Below are positions 1 through 7,699 of a DNA stretch of 64,000 bases, piece by piece (position 1 is the first letter of the stretch; each line of letters begins with the position of its first letter). The DNA is from Nocardioides oceani. GTDB taxonomy: Bacteria; Actinomycetota; Actinomycetes; Propionibacteriales; Nocardioidaceae. Under the pieces are notes generated by a model that had not been told where the DNA came from, ran no database searches, and saw only the letters and a program-made list of their open reading frames with translations. A program made the position numbers and the translations under genes. Location: the NCBI RefSeq assembly GCF_030412965.1, contig NZ_JAUHJQ010000002.1, positions 186,001 through 250,000 on the forward strand, given 5' to 3'.

Positions 1-2
1 GC

Positions 3-404
3 CTGCTCGACGCCGCCCGCGAGCAGACCCCGGACTGGTCGTGGACGGTGCTCGGCGGGACAGCGCCGTGGGTGGACGACCCGCGCGCCGCCATCGCCGA
101 GGCCGACGTCGTCGTGACCCACGCCGGGCAGAACGCGCTGGCCGAGGTGGCCGCGCTGCGCCGCCCCGCCGTCGTCGTCCCCCAGGACCGCCCGCACGAG
201 GAGCAGCGGACGACCGCCCGGGTCCTCGGCGCCGGTGCGTGGCCGGCCCTCGCGCTCGAGTCGCTCCCCCCGACCGGCTGGGCCGCGCTGCTCGACCGGG
301 CGCGGGACCTGGACGGCGCCGCCTGGGCCGACTGGTGCGACGGGGGCGCGGCCGCCCGCGCGGCAGCTGAGGTACGCCGCGTGGCCGACGGGGTAACCGG
401 ATGA
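3..404 (+). CDS. Glycosyltransferase, MurG/GT28-like C-terminal part (partial)
   Basis: This is the C-terminal end of a gene that begins before the window. The visible part has the UDP-sugar-binding half of a GT-B transferase: an ADVVVTHAGQNALAEV stretch followed by a PAVVVPQDRPHEEQ segment, which matches the nucleotide-sugar loop of the MurG/GT28 C-terminal domain. It ends with TGA inside ATGA, so it overlaps the next glycosyltransferase and the two are probably translationally coupled. They may build one surface glycan. The acceptor cannot be told from this fragment. Confidence 0.75.
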   Translation: MLDAAREQTPDWSWTVLGGTAPWVDDPRAAIAEADVVVTHAGQNALAEVAALRRPAVVVPQDRPHEEQRTTARVLGAGAWPALALESLPPTGWAALLDRARDLDGAAWADWCDGGAAARAAAEVRRVADGVTG

Positions 405-1297
405 GCATGTCCGGCGCGTCGTCGAGAGCAGCCGCGGCCGACGCGGTCGCGGAAGCCGAGGGGGTCGCGGGGGTCGCGCGGCCGGTGCGGGTCGGGGTGG
501 TCACCGTGGCTCACGGCCGCCACGAGCACCTGCGCCACCAGCACCGTGCCCTCGCGCGGTCCGACCGGCTGCCCGACGACTACCTGGTCGTCGCGATGGG
601 TGACCCGGAGATCACGGCGCGGACGCTCGACGGGCTATCCTCGCGGGTCGTGCCGGTCGCGGTCCCGCCCGACGGTCGGCTGCCGCTCGCGGCCGCGCGG
701 AACCTCGGCGCCCGCACGGTGATCGGGGCCGGCGCGGACGTCGTGGTGTTCCTCGACGTCGACTGCCTGCCCGGCCGCGAGCTCGTGGCGGCGTACGCCG
801 ACGCGGCGCACCGGGAGCCGGGGGTGCTGTGGTCGGGCCCGGTGACCTACCTCCCGCCGGGGCGCGGCGGCGCCGACCTCGACCGGCTCGACGATCTCGA
901 CTCGCCCCACCCCGCCCGGCCCGCGCCGGCCCGCGGCGAGCTGTTGGTCGGCGGCGACCCCGACCTGTTCTGGTCGCTGTCGTTCGCGGTGTCGGCGGAA
1001 GGTTGGACGCGGGTCGGCGGGTTCTGCGAGGACTACACCGGCTACGGCGGCGAGGACACCGACTTCGGCCGCTCGGCGGTCGCGGCGGGGCTGGGGCTCG
1101 GCTGGGTCGGCGGCGCCCGCGCCTACCACCAGCACCACCCGGTCGAGAGCCCGCCGGTGCGCCACCTCGACGACATCCTGCGCAACGGTGCGCTCTTCCA
1201 CCGACGGTGGGGCGAGTGGCCGATGCGCGGCTGGTTCGTCGCCTTCGAGGAGCAGGGGCTGGTGCGGCGGACCGGCGACGGCTGGGAGCGGGCCTGA
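401..1297 (+). CDS. Family 2 glycosyltransferase
   Basis: A 298-residue GT-A glycosyltransferase. After a 25-residue Ala-rich leader it begins the Rossmann-like core (VRVGVVTVAHGRHEHL). It carries the metal-binding DxD region (VVFLDVDCLPG) and the acceptor-side GYGGEDTDFG motif typical of galactosyltransferase-like family 2 enzymes. The start ATG overlaps the stop of the previous glycosyltransferase, and a second ATG two codons later is an alternative. No membrane segment is visible, so it is probably cytosolic or membrane-peripheral. Sugar and acceptor are not known. Confidence 0.8.
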   Translation: MSMSGASSRAAAADAVAEAEGVAGVARPVRVGVVTVAHGRHEHLRHQHRALARSDRLPDDYLVVAMGDPEITARTLDGLSSRVVPVAVPPDGRLPLAAARNLGARTVIGAGADVVVFLDVDCLPGRELVAAYADAAHREPGVLWSGPVTYLPPGRGGADLDRLDDLDSPHPARPAPARGELLVGGDPDLFWSLSFAVSAEGWTRVGGFCEDYTGYGGEDTDFGRSAVAAGLGLGWVGGARAYHQHHPVESPPVRHLDDILRNGALFHRRWGEWPMRGWFVAFEEQGLVRRTGDGWERA

Positions 1298-1323
1298 CCG
1301 GGGACGGTGGGTACCGGCCGGGC

Positions 1324-1941
1324 ATGGACAACACCCTCGACGACCTCCGCTCGCTCGTGCTCGTGTGCACCCTCAAGTCCGGCGACCAGGAGTCCAGCTC
1401 CGAGCTCATCGGCCGCCAGGTGCTGGACCGGCTGGCGGCGTACGGCGCCCCCGGTGAGGTCGTGCGCGTGGTCGACCACGACGTGCGCTTCGGCGTGACC
1501 ACCGACGAGGGCGACGGCGACGAGTGGCCGGCGATCCGGCAGAAGATGCTCGACGCCGACCTGCTCGTCATCGCCACGCCGATCTGGCTCGGCCAGCCGT
1601 CGTCGGTGTGCAAGATGGTGCTCGAGCGGCTCGACGCCGAGCTCGGCGAGACCGACGACGAGGGGCGGATGCTCACCTTCGGCAAGGTCGCCGCCGTCGC
1701 CGTCGTCGGCAACGAGGACGGCGCCCACCACGTCGTCGCGGAGTGCCTGCAGGCGCTCAACGACACCGGGTTCTCCGTCGCGGCCAACGGCAGCACCTAC
1801 TGGGTCGGCGAGGCCATGCAGGCCGTCGACTACGCCGACCACGACGAGACGCCGGAGAAGACGGCCGCCACCATCGACACCGCCGCCAAGAACTCGGTCC
1901 ACCTCGCGCGGCTGCTCAAGGCGGCGCCGTACCCCGCCTAA
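1324..1941 (+). CDS. Flavodoxin-like NAD(P)H-dependent FMN reductase
   Basis: A 205-residue flavodoxin-fold protein. It shows the opening beta strand LVLVCTLKSGDQESSSELI (a phosphate-binding-loop-like turn), the LLVIATPIWLGQPSS segment that in this family lies over the isoalloxazine ring, and VAAVAVVGNEDGAHHV. The family reduces FMN or quinones with NAD(P)H. It stands alone: 26 bases follow the upstream glycosyltransferase and a strong inverted-repeat pair follows its stop. The physiological substrate is unknown. Confidence 0.75.
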   Translation: MDNTLDDLRSLVLVCTLKSGDQESSSELIGRQVLDRLAAYGAPGEVVRVVDHDVRFGVTTDEGDGDEWPAIRQKMLDADLLVIATPIWLGQPSSVCKMVLERLDAELGETDDEGRMLTFGKVAAVAVVGNEDGAHHVVAECLQALNDTGFSVAANGSTYWVGEAMQAVDYADHDETPEKTAATIDTAAKNSVHLARLLKAAPYPA

Positions 1942-1985
1942 GGGGGCCTGCCGGCTCGACGGCTGGGCGCAGAGAAGGCCGCGAG

Positions 1986-2048
1986 GCGTCGACATCCCAA
2001 GTGAACCTGGGATGTCGACGCTCCGCGGCCATCGCGATGGCCGCGGAG
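1986..2048. terminator. Tandem hairpins between convergent genes
   Basis: Two adjacent perfect inverted repeats. The first has 14-bp arms (GCGTCGACATCCCA at 1986-1999 and its complement at 2008-2021) around an 8-base loop. The second is a 28-bp perfect palindrome at 2021-2048 centred on CATCGCGATG. They share the base at 2021. They sit between the ends of convergent genes, so a bidirectional terminator is the simplest reading. No T-run follows, as is common in actinobacteria. Confidence 0.65.
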
Positions 2049-2086
2049 CGTCAGGAAAGGCCGCGAAGCAGCCCCCGGGGCCGGGC

Positions 2087-3037
2087 TCAGCCGCGCAGCT
2101 GGGGCAGCACCTCGGCGCCGTAGGCGCGGATCATGTCGAGGTAGTGCGGCCCCATGTTGGCGACGTACACCTCGTCGTAGCCGGCGTCGACGTACTGCTG
2201 GAGCTGCTCGACGTGGCGGGCGACGCCGGGGCCGGCGACGATGCTCTCGGCCGTCGACTCGCGGGTGACCAGCTGCGAGGCCTGCTCGAAGTGCTTGGGG
2301 GAGGGGAGCACCTGGGCGAGCTCGCCGGGGAGGCCGGCGTTGGCCCAGAGCCGGTGGGCGTGGTCGACGCCCTCGTCCTCGGTGGGCGCCCAGGAGACCT
2401 TGACGCCGCCCTGGGTCGGCTTGCCGCCGGTGGCGTCCTTGAACTGCCGGATCGAGTCGGCGTCGGGGGCGGTGCTGACGAACCCGTCGCCGATCTCGAT
2501 CGCGGTCTGCAGCGCCTTGGGGCCGAAGGCGGAGACGTAGACGGGGACCGGCTGCTCGGGCAGCGTGTACAGCCGCGCGGTGTCGACCTGGTAGTGCTTG
2601 CCCTGCCGGGTGACGGTCTCGCCGGTCCACAGCTCGCGCATGAGGTCGACGGCCTCCTCGAGCATCTCCAGGCGCACGTCGAGGGAGGGCCAGGGCCCGC
2701 CGAGGACGTGCTCGTTGAGCGCCTCGCCGGTGCCGACGCCGAGGGTGAACCGGCCGTCGAGCATCACCGAGGCGGTCGCGGCCGCCTGGGCGACGATCGC
2801 GGGGTGCACGCGCACGGTCGGGCAGGTCACCGCGGTGGTCACCGGCAGCGAGCAGGCCTGCGACAGCGCGCCGATCACCGACCAGACGAAGGCGCTCTCG
2901 CCCTGCTCGTCGTTCCACGGGTGGAAGTGGTCGCTGATCCACAGTGCCTCGAAGCCGGCCTCCTCGGCGGCGACGGCCTGCTCGACGAGCTGCTGCGGGG
3001 TGTACTCCTCGCAGGACAGGAAGTATCCGAAGCGCAT
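2087..3037 (-). CDS. LLM-class F420-dependent oxidoreductase
   Basis: A 316-residue luciferase-like monooxygenase-fold protein of the F420-dependent branch (similar to the F420 glucose-6-phosphate dehydrogenase-like group). Visible are the N-terminal FGYFLSCEEY strand, EALWISDHFHPW, the LDGRFTLGVGTGEALNEHV stretch and the C-terminal DEVYVANMG segment. The ATG is preceded by GGGAGGAG at good spacing, which fixes the start. It is monocistronic, and its upstream region faces the divergent kinase gene. The substrate cannot be predicted. Use of F420 is inferred from the family and fits an actinobacterium. Confidence 0.8.
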   Translation of the reverse strand: MRFGYFLSCEEYTPQQLVEQAVAAEEAGFEALWISDHFHPWNDEQGESAFVWSVIGALSQACSLPVTTAVTCPTVRVHPAIVAQAAATASVMLDGRFTLGVGTGEALNEHVLGGPWPSLDVRLEMLEEAVDLMRELWTGETVTRQGKHYQVDTARLYTLPEQPVPVYVSAFGPKALQTAIEIGDGFVSTAPDADSIRQFKDATGGKPTQGGVKVSWAPTEDEGVDHAHRLWANAGLPGELAQVLPSPKHFEQASQLVTRESTAESIVAGPGVARHVEQLQQYVDAGYDEVYVANMGPHYLDMIRAYGAEVLPQLRG

Positions 3038-3241
3038 GGGGCTCCTCCCGGGTCGGTGTGCGGCGCGGGGGAGGTACCCCGCCGAGCGCCCGCACAGCCG
3101 CCCGCGAGGAGGACGAGACCATCCCGGAGGGTGGTGATTGCCCCCGCGGAGCCGTGGGCACCGGTTGGCGAGCGCGGTCCCCCCGCTGCGCCACCGCGGA
3201 GAGACGCCCCGACCCGCGACCCACCCTGCCCGGAGGCCCGC

Positions 3242-4585
3242 ATGGACCTGCTCGACGAGCGCTACGAGCTGCGCGAGGTCATCGGACGCGGCGGCACCGC
3301 CGAGGTGCACCGCGCCTGGGACCGCGTGCTCCAGCGCGAGGTCGCGGTCAAGCTGCTCCTGGCGCCCGGCGCGCTGGAGGAGGCGGAGACCGCGCGGCTG
3401 CGGTTCGCCTCGGAGTCCCGACTGCTGGCCCGCCTCGACCACCCCGGCCTGGTCACCCTCCTCGACGTGGGTACGTCGGCGGGCCGGCCGTACTTCGTGC
3501 TCGAGCTGGTCGACGGGGGCACCGTCGCGGGTCTCCTGGCCGCGGCCCCGCTCGAGCCGGCGGTCGTGGCGGACCTCGGCGCCCAGCTGGCTGATGCGCT
3601 CGCCCACGCCCACGCGCAGGACATCGTCCACCGCGACGTGAAGCCGGGCAACGTCCTGCTCGCGCCGGGCGGCCGTGTGAAGCTCGCCGACTTCGGCATC
3701 GCCCGGCTGATCGGCGAGGGCGTCGGGGTGACCCGCACCGGCCACACGGTCGGCACCATCGCCTACCTCGCTCCCGAGCAGGTGCGTGGGGAGCGGGTCG
3801 GTCCGCCGGTCGACGTCTACGCCCTGGGGCTGCTGCTGCTCGAGGCGCTCACCGGCGTCCGGGCCTACCCCGGCACCTCGACGGAGTCGGCCTTCGCGCG
3901 GCTGCACCACGGGCCGACCATCCCGCTCTCGCTGCCGACCGGCTGGCCGCGCCTGCTCGCCGCGATGACGGCCGCCGACCCCGCCGACCGGCCGACGGCC
4001 GCCGTCGCCGCGGCCGCGCTGCGCGACCTCGCCGCCGGTCGTCCCGTGGTGACGCCGCTGGCCGACATGCCCCGCACGGTCACCTCCGCCAGCGCCGGCC
4101 CGCGGACCCGGTCGGTCCGGCTGTGGCCCGCCCGGCGACGTACCGCCCGGTGGGTGGGGGTGGCCGCCGCCGTCGTGGTCGGCGCGGTCGCCGGCATCGG
4201 CACGCTCGGCCCGGACCCCGCGGTGAGCGAGGACGCGCCGGCGGTCTCGGCCGCGAGCCGGATCCAGCCCGCGTCCGTGCTCTCGCGCGCCGGGAGCTCC
4301 GGCGCGCACCACCGGGGCGCCTCGCCGTCGGCCTCCGCGAGCCCGGTGGCCGAGCGCACGCAGACCCCCCGCCAGCCGCGGGCGACGGCCGGTGACCGTC
4401 GGCGCAGCCCCGCGGCGGACCGGGGCGGCCGTGACCATGGTCCGCAGGGCAAGGCACGGGGACACACGAAGGGCAAGGGCCACCCGGGCGGCGGCAGCAA
4501 GGGCAAGGGCGGCGGCAAGAAGGGCGGCGGCAAGAAGGGCAGCGGCAAGAAGGGCGGCAAGCCCGGCAAGGGCAAGGGCCGCTGA
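3242..4585 (+). CDS. Membrane Ser/Thr protein kinase with Lys/Gly-rich tail
   Basis: A 447-residue Hanks-type kinase. The catalytic domain (about residues 8-275) has the glycine loop IGRGGTAEVHRAW, the VAVKLL lysine, the HRDVKPGNVLL catalytic loop (Asp132), DFGIARL and the activation segment GTIAYLAPEQ. One transmembrane helix lies near residues 303-322. No PASTA repeats follow. The outside part is a Ser/Ala/Arg-rich linker and a C-terminal tail of about 40 residues made almost only of Lys and Gly. GGAGG precedes the ATG. Such a cationic tail could bind wall polymers or nucleic acid, which is inference. Confidence 0.88.
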   Translation: MDLLDERYELREVIGRGGTAEVHRAWDRVLQREVAVKLLLAPGALEEAETARLRFASESRLLARLDHPGLVTLLDVGTSAGRPYFVLELVDGGTVAGLLAAAPLEPAVVADLGAQLADALAHAHAQDIVHRDVKPGNVLLAPGGRVKLADFGIARLIGEGVGVTRTGHTVGTIAYLAPEQVRGERVGPPVDVYALGLLLLEALTGVRAYPGTSTESAFARLHHGPTIPLSLPTGWPRLLAAMTAADPADRPTAAVAAAALRDLAAGRPVVTPLADMPRTVTSASAGPRTRSVRLWPARRRTARWVGVAAAVVVGAVAGIGTLGPDPAVSEDAPAVSAASRIQPASVLSRAGSSGAHHRGASPSASASPVAERTQTPRQPRATAGDRRRSPAADRGGRDHGPQGKARGHTKGKGHPGGGSKGKGGGKKGGGKKGSGKKGGKPGKGKGR

Positions 4586-4611
4586 TCCTGCGCCGCCGAT
4601 CCTGCGCCGCC

Positions 4612-4812
4612 TCAGGTGCAGGTCGGGCAGGCGAGCCGCACCGGCGACTCCGCGCACAACGGGCCGTCCTCGCCGGCCGGCCGGGCCGTCGCGGTCAGCC
4701 GCGGCACGAGCAGGGCGCCGCAGTGGGCGCACCCCTCCGGTGGTCTCCTGAGCTGCTGATCGTCTCCCTCTCCCATGCCCCCACCGGTATCCGCATCTGT
4801 GACGGCGCTCAC
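4612..4812 (-). CDS. Small zinc-ribbon-like protein
   Basis: A 66-residue protein with two CxxC pairs (CAHC near residue 28 and CPTC at the C-terminus), the layout of a small zinc ribbon. The GTG start has AGAGG three bases before it. An internal ATG (MGEGDDQQ) behind GGTGGGGGC is an alternative start. It lies between the kinase and the alpha/beta hydrolase, with its start 6 bases from the end of the hydrolase gene, so the two are probably cotranscribed. Function unknown. Confidence 0.5.
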   Translation of the reverse strand: MSAVTDADTGGGMGEGDDQQLRRPPEGCAHCGALLVPRLTATARPAGEDGPLCAESPVRLACPTCT

Positions 4813-4818
4813 TCACCT

Positions 4819-5751
4819 CTAAGGATGGGACAGGCCGCCGACCAGGCGGGCGAGCTGCCGCCGGGTGCGGGCGGCCTCGGGGACCGCGCGGGTCATCCAG
4901 ACGTGGAACATCGCCGGCACCTCGTGCACCCGCAGCTCGGTGGAGCGTCCTCGCAGCCGCTCGGCGAGGCCGTCCACGGCCGGGCGCAGGATGTCGCGGT
5001 CGCCGATGTGCAGGTGGATCGGCGGCAGCCGGTCGAGGTCGTCGTCCAGCGGGTCGACGAGCGGGTCGGTGGGTGGGCGGTCACCGGCCCACCAGCGGGC
5101 GGCGGCGCGCAGGCCGGACTCGGCGAGCATCGGGTCGGTCGGCTCGAGGTCGCGGACGGCCCCGTCGTCGAGGGTCGGGTCGAGCCACGGGCTCAGCGCC
5201 ACGACGCGGTCGGCCTGCGGCCCGCCCTCGTCGCGCAGGCACCGGGCCAGCACCAGGACGAGCGCGCCGCCGGCGGAGTCGCCCATCAGCACCAGCGGGA
5301 GGTCGTCCGCGGCCGCCTCGCGCGCGAGGTCGAGCAGGCGAGGGAGCACGTCGTCGACGGTGGCGTCCGGGGCGAGGGGGTACGCCGGCACGACGACCTC
5401 CGCGCGGGCGACCCGGCCTCCGAGGGACCGGACGAGCCGCCAGTAGTCGGCGGTCAGCGGGTGGACGTAGCCGCCGCCGTGGACGTACAGCACCCGCGCC
5501 CGCGGGGCGGACCGCCGCGGCCGGACCGTCCACACGGTCATCGCGTCGCGGCGGCCGGTCGCCACCCGACGTACGGCCCTGGTGAGGCGGGTCGGGGGAG
5601 CGTCGCCCTGCCGCTGGGCCTCGCGGGCCCGGGCGAGGGTGTGCTCCTCGCCCTCGAACGCCTGCTTGTCGCGGCGGGCGCGCATGCCGAGGACGTAGAG
5701 CCTCGTCCACGGGGTCGGCGCGCGGCCGTCGACCTCCCACTGCACCGTCAT
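4819..5751 (-). CDS. Alpha/beta hydrolase, HSL-type esterase
   Basis: A 310-residue alpha/beta hydrolase of the hormone-sensitive-lipase type. It has the oxyanion-hole motif HGGGY, the nucleophile elbow GDSAGG, a catalytic-acid region (GDRDILRP) and a histidine in FHVWM near the C-terminus, so the catalytic triad is complete. No signal peptide is visible, so it is likely a cytosolic carboxylesterase acting on short acyl esters. It lies just upstream of the small zinc-ribbon gene on the same strand. Confidence 0.83.
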   Translation of the reverse strand: MTVQWEVDGRAPTPWTRLYVLGMRARRDKQAFEGEEHTLARAREAQRQGDAPPTRLTRAVRRVATGRRDAMTVWTVRPRRSAPRARVLYVHGGGYVHPLTADYWRLVRSLGGRVARAEVVVPAYPLAPDATVDDVLPRLLDLAREAAADDLPLVLMGDSAGGALVLVLARCLRDEGGPQADRVVALSPWLDPTLDDGAVRDLEPTDPMLAESGLRAAARWWAGDRPPTDPLVDPLDDDLDRLPPIHLHIGDRDILRPAVDGLAERLRGRSTELRVHEVPAMFHVWMTRAVPEAARTRRQLARLVGGLSHP

Positions 5752-5832
5752 GGAGGTCCGTTGCCCGACGCCACCGGCCCGAAACGACGACCGGCTCCGA
5801 CCTGCATCTCTGCTGGTCGGAGCCGGTATCTG

Positions 5833-5905
<73 letters not shown>

Positions 5906-5976
5906 CCGGTGAAGCGACGACTACGTTACCAGCGGGGAGCCGTCGGGAGAAATCGCCGACGGCCTCGACCGCCCGG

Positions 5977-7563
5977 TCAGCGGGCCGCCAGGACGGCCTG
6001 GGCCGCGTTGTGGCCCGCGATGCCCGAGACGGCGCCGCCGCGGCGGGCCCCGCTGCCGCACAGGAGCACCGAGTCGACGTCGGTCGCCACGCCCCACTGG
6101 CGGGCCGGGGTGTCGAGCAGCGCCCGGTTCGAGGCCCACGGCCAGTCGAGGTCGCCGTGGAAGATGTGGCCGCCCGGCATGGCGAGGTCGCGCTCGACGT
6201 CCTGGGGGATCTTCGCCTCGATGCAGGGCTGCCCCGCGGCGTCACGGGCCACGCAGGACTCGATCGGGTCGACGAGGTGCTCGTCGAGGGAGGCGATCGC
6301 TCGGGCCACGGCCTCGGCCTTGGCGGCGGCCGGGTCGGCCTCGAAGAGCGTGGCCGGTGTGTGCAGGCCGAAGTAGGTCAGCGTGTGCGTCCCGGTGGGG
6401 GCGTCGCCGAGGATCGAGGGGTCGGTCAGCGAGTGGCAGTAGACCTCGCCCGGCAGCACGGCCGGCACCCGTCCGGCCGCGGCGTCCGCGTGGGCGGCGG
6501 CGAGCTGGGTGTAGTCCTCGGCGAGGTGCAGCGTGCCGGCGAACGCGACGGCCGGGTCGACGCCCGAGCGCAGGCGGGGGAGGCGGTCCAGCAGGAGGTT
6601 GATCTTCAGCTGCGACCCGACCGGCTTGGTCGCGGTGTCCTCGGGCTCGCCGAGCAGGATGCGCAGCACCCAGGGGGCGACGTTGGCGAGCACGGCCCCG
6701 GCCTCGACGGTGCGGTGGCGCTGCCCGTCGTGCCAGTCGACCTCGGCGCCGCCGGCGTGCGCGCGGATCGCGCTGACCCCGGCGCCGGTCCGCAGCTCGG
6801 CACCGGCCGCGGTGGCCGCGCGCGCCAGGGCGGTGGTGACCGCGCCCATCCCGCCGACGGGGACGCGCCACTCACCGGTGCCGTTGCCGACCAGGTGGTA
6901 GAGGAAGCAGCGGTTCTGGACGAGCGAGGGGTCGTCGAGGGCGGCGAAGGTGCCGATCAGCCCGTCGGTCGCGACCACGCCGCGGACGGTGTCGTCGCGG
7001 AAGCGCCGCTCGATCGCCTCGCCGAGCGGGCGGGCCACCACGTCGCGCCAGATGCCCGGGTCGACCCGGTCGCGCACGGCCCGCTCGGTCGGCAGCGGCT
7101 CGAGCAGGGTGGGGGCGACGACGTGGGCGAGGTCGGCCACGTCGGCGTAGAACTCGCGCCAGGCGGCGTACTCGTCGTCGGAGCCGGTCAGGGCGCGGAA
7201 CGACGCCGCGGTCGCCGGGCCCTCGGGCCGCTCGACGAGCAGCCCGCCGGCGCGGCCGTCGCGGACGACCGGGGTGTACGACGCCGTCGACCGCGACACC
7301 AGGGTGACGTCGAGCCCGAGGTCGGCCATGAGCGCCTCGGGCATCAGCGAGACGAGGTAGGAGTACCGCGAGAGCCGGGTGTCCCGGCCGGGGAAGGCCG
7401 CGGCGGAGACGGCCGCGCCGCCGGTGTGGTCGAGGCGCTCGAGCACGAGCACCGACAGGCCGGCCCGCGCCAGGTAAGCCGCGGAGACCAGCCCGTTGTG
7501 CCCGCCGCCGACCACGACGACGTCGTACCGCGGACGGTCCGGAGCAACGTTTCCCGAGGTCAC
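5977..7563 (-). CDS. FAD-dependent phytoene-dehydrogenase-like oxidoreductase (PYROXD2-like)
   Basis: A 528-residue flavoprotein. An N-terminal dinucleotide-binding motif (YDVVVVGGGHNGLVSAAYLARAG) is followed by a second FAD contact near the C-terminus (VLLCGSGARRGGAVSGIAGHNAAQ). The length and both ends fit the CrtI/PYROXD2 family. No carotenoid genes are nearby, so a carotenoid role is not supported. I chose the GTG because TAGGTT ends seven bases before it, the pattern of a leaderless actinobacterial start. A TTG three codons upstream is the alternative. Confidence 0.75.
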   Translation of the reverse strand: MTSGNVAPDRPRYDVVVVGGGHNGLVSAAYLARAGLSVLVLERLDHTGGAAVSAAAFPGRDTRLSRYSYLVSLMPEALMADLGLDVTLVSRSTASYTPVVRDGRAGGLLVERPEGPATAASFRALTGSDDEYAAWREFYADVADLAHVVAPTLLEPLPTERAVRDRVDPGIWRDVVARPLGEAIERRFRDDTVRGVVATDGLIGTFAALDDPSLVQNRCFLYHLVGNGTGEWRVPVGGMGAVTTALARAATAAGAELRTGAGVSAIRAHAGGAEVDWHDGQRHRTVEAGAVLANVAPWVLRILLGEPEDTATKPVGSQLKINLLLDRLPRLRSGVDPAVAFAGTLHLAEDYTQLAAAHADAAAGRVPAVLPGEVYCHSLTDPSILGDAPTGTHTLTYFGLHTPATLFEADPAAAKAEAVARAIASLDEHLVDPIESCVARDAAGQPCIEAKIPQDVERDLAMPGGHIFHGDLDWPWASNRALLDTPARQWGVATDVDSVLLCGSGARRGGAVSGIAGHNAAQAVLAAR

Positions 7564-7570
7564 GCGGGCC

Positions 7571-7576
7571 AACCTA
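7571..7576 (-). promoter_or_regulatory. -10 box for the FAD oxidoreductase
   Basis: TAGGTT on the minus strand, seven bases before the GTG. This spacing predicts a leaderless transcript. Confidence 0.5.
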
Positions 7577-7699
7577 GGCCATGACCGGCGGCGTCGGCGG
7601 ACACGGGAGGATCACGGTTCGGCCGAGCAGGTGCCGTGGGGCGCTCGGTGGTGTTTCATCTGTCCTGGGTTGACAAATCCGCTCGGGGAGGGGTGGGGC

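Noticed and set aside
2012..3241. N-terminal extension of the kinase frame by 410 codons
   Set aside because: It runs antisense through the F420 oxidoreductase. The kinase ATG at 3242 has its own ribosome site and begins right before the catalytic domain.
5977..7563. Carotenoid biosynthesis (crtI)
   Set aside because: The flavoprotein matches the wider phytoene-dehydrogenase-like group, but no crtB, crtE or other carotenoid gene is near.
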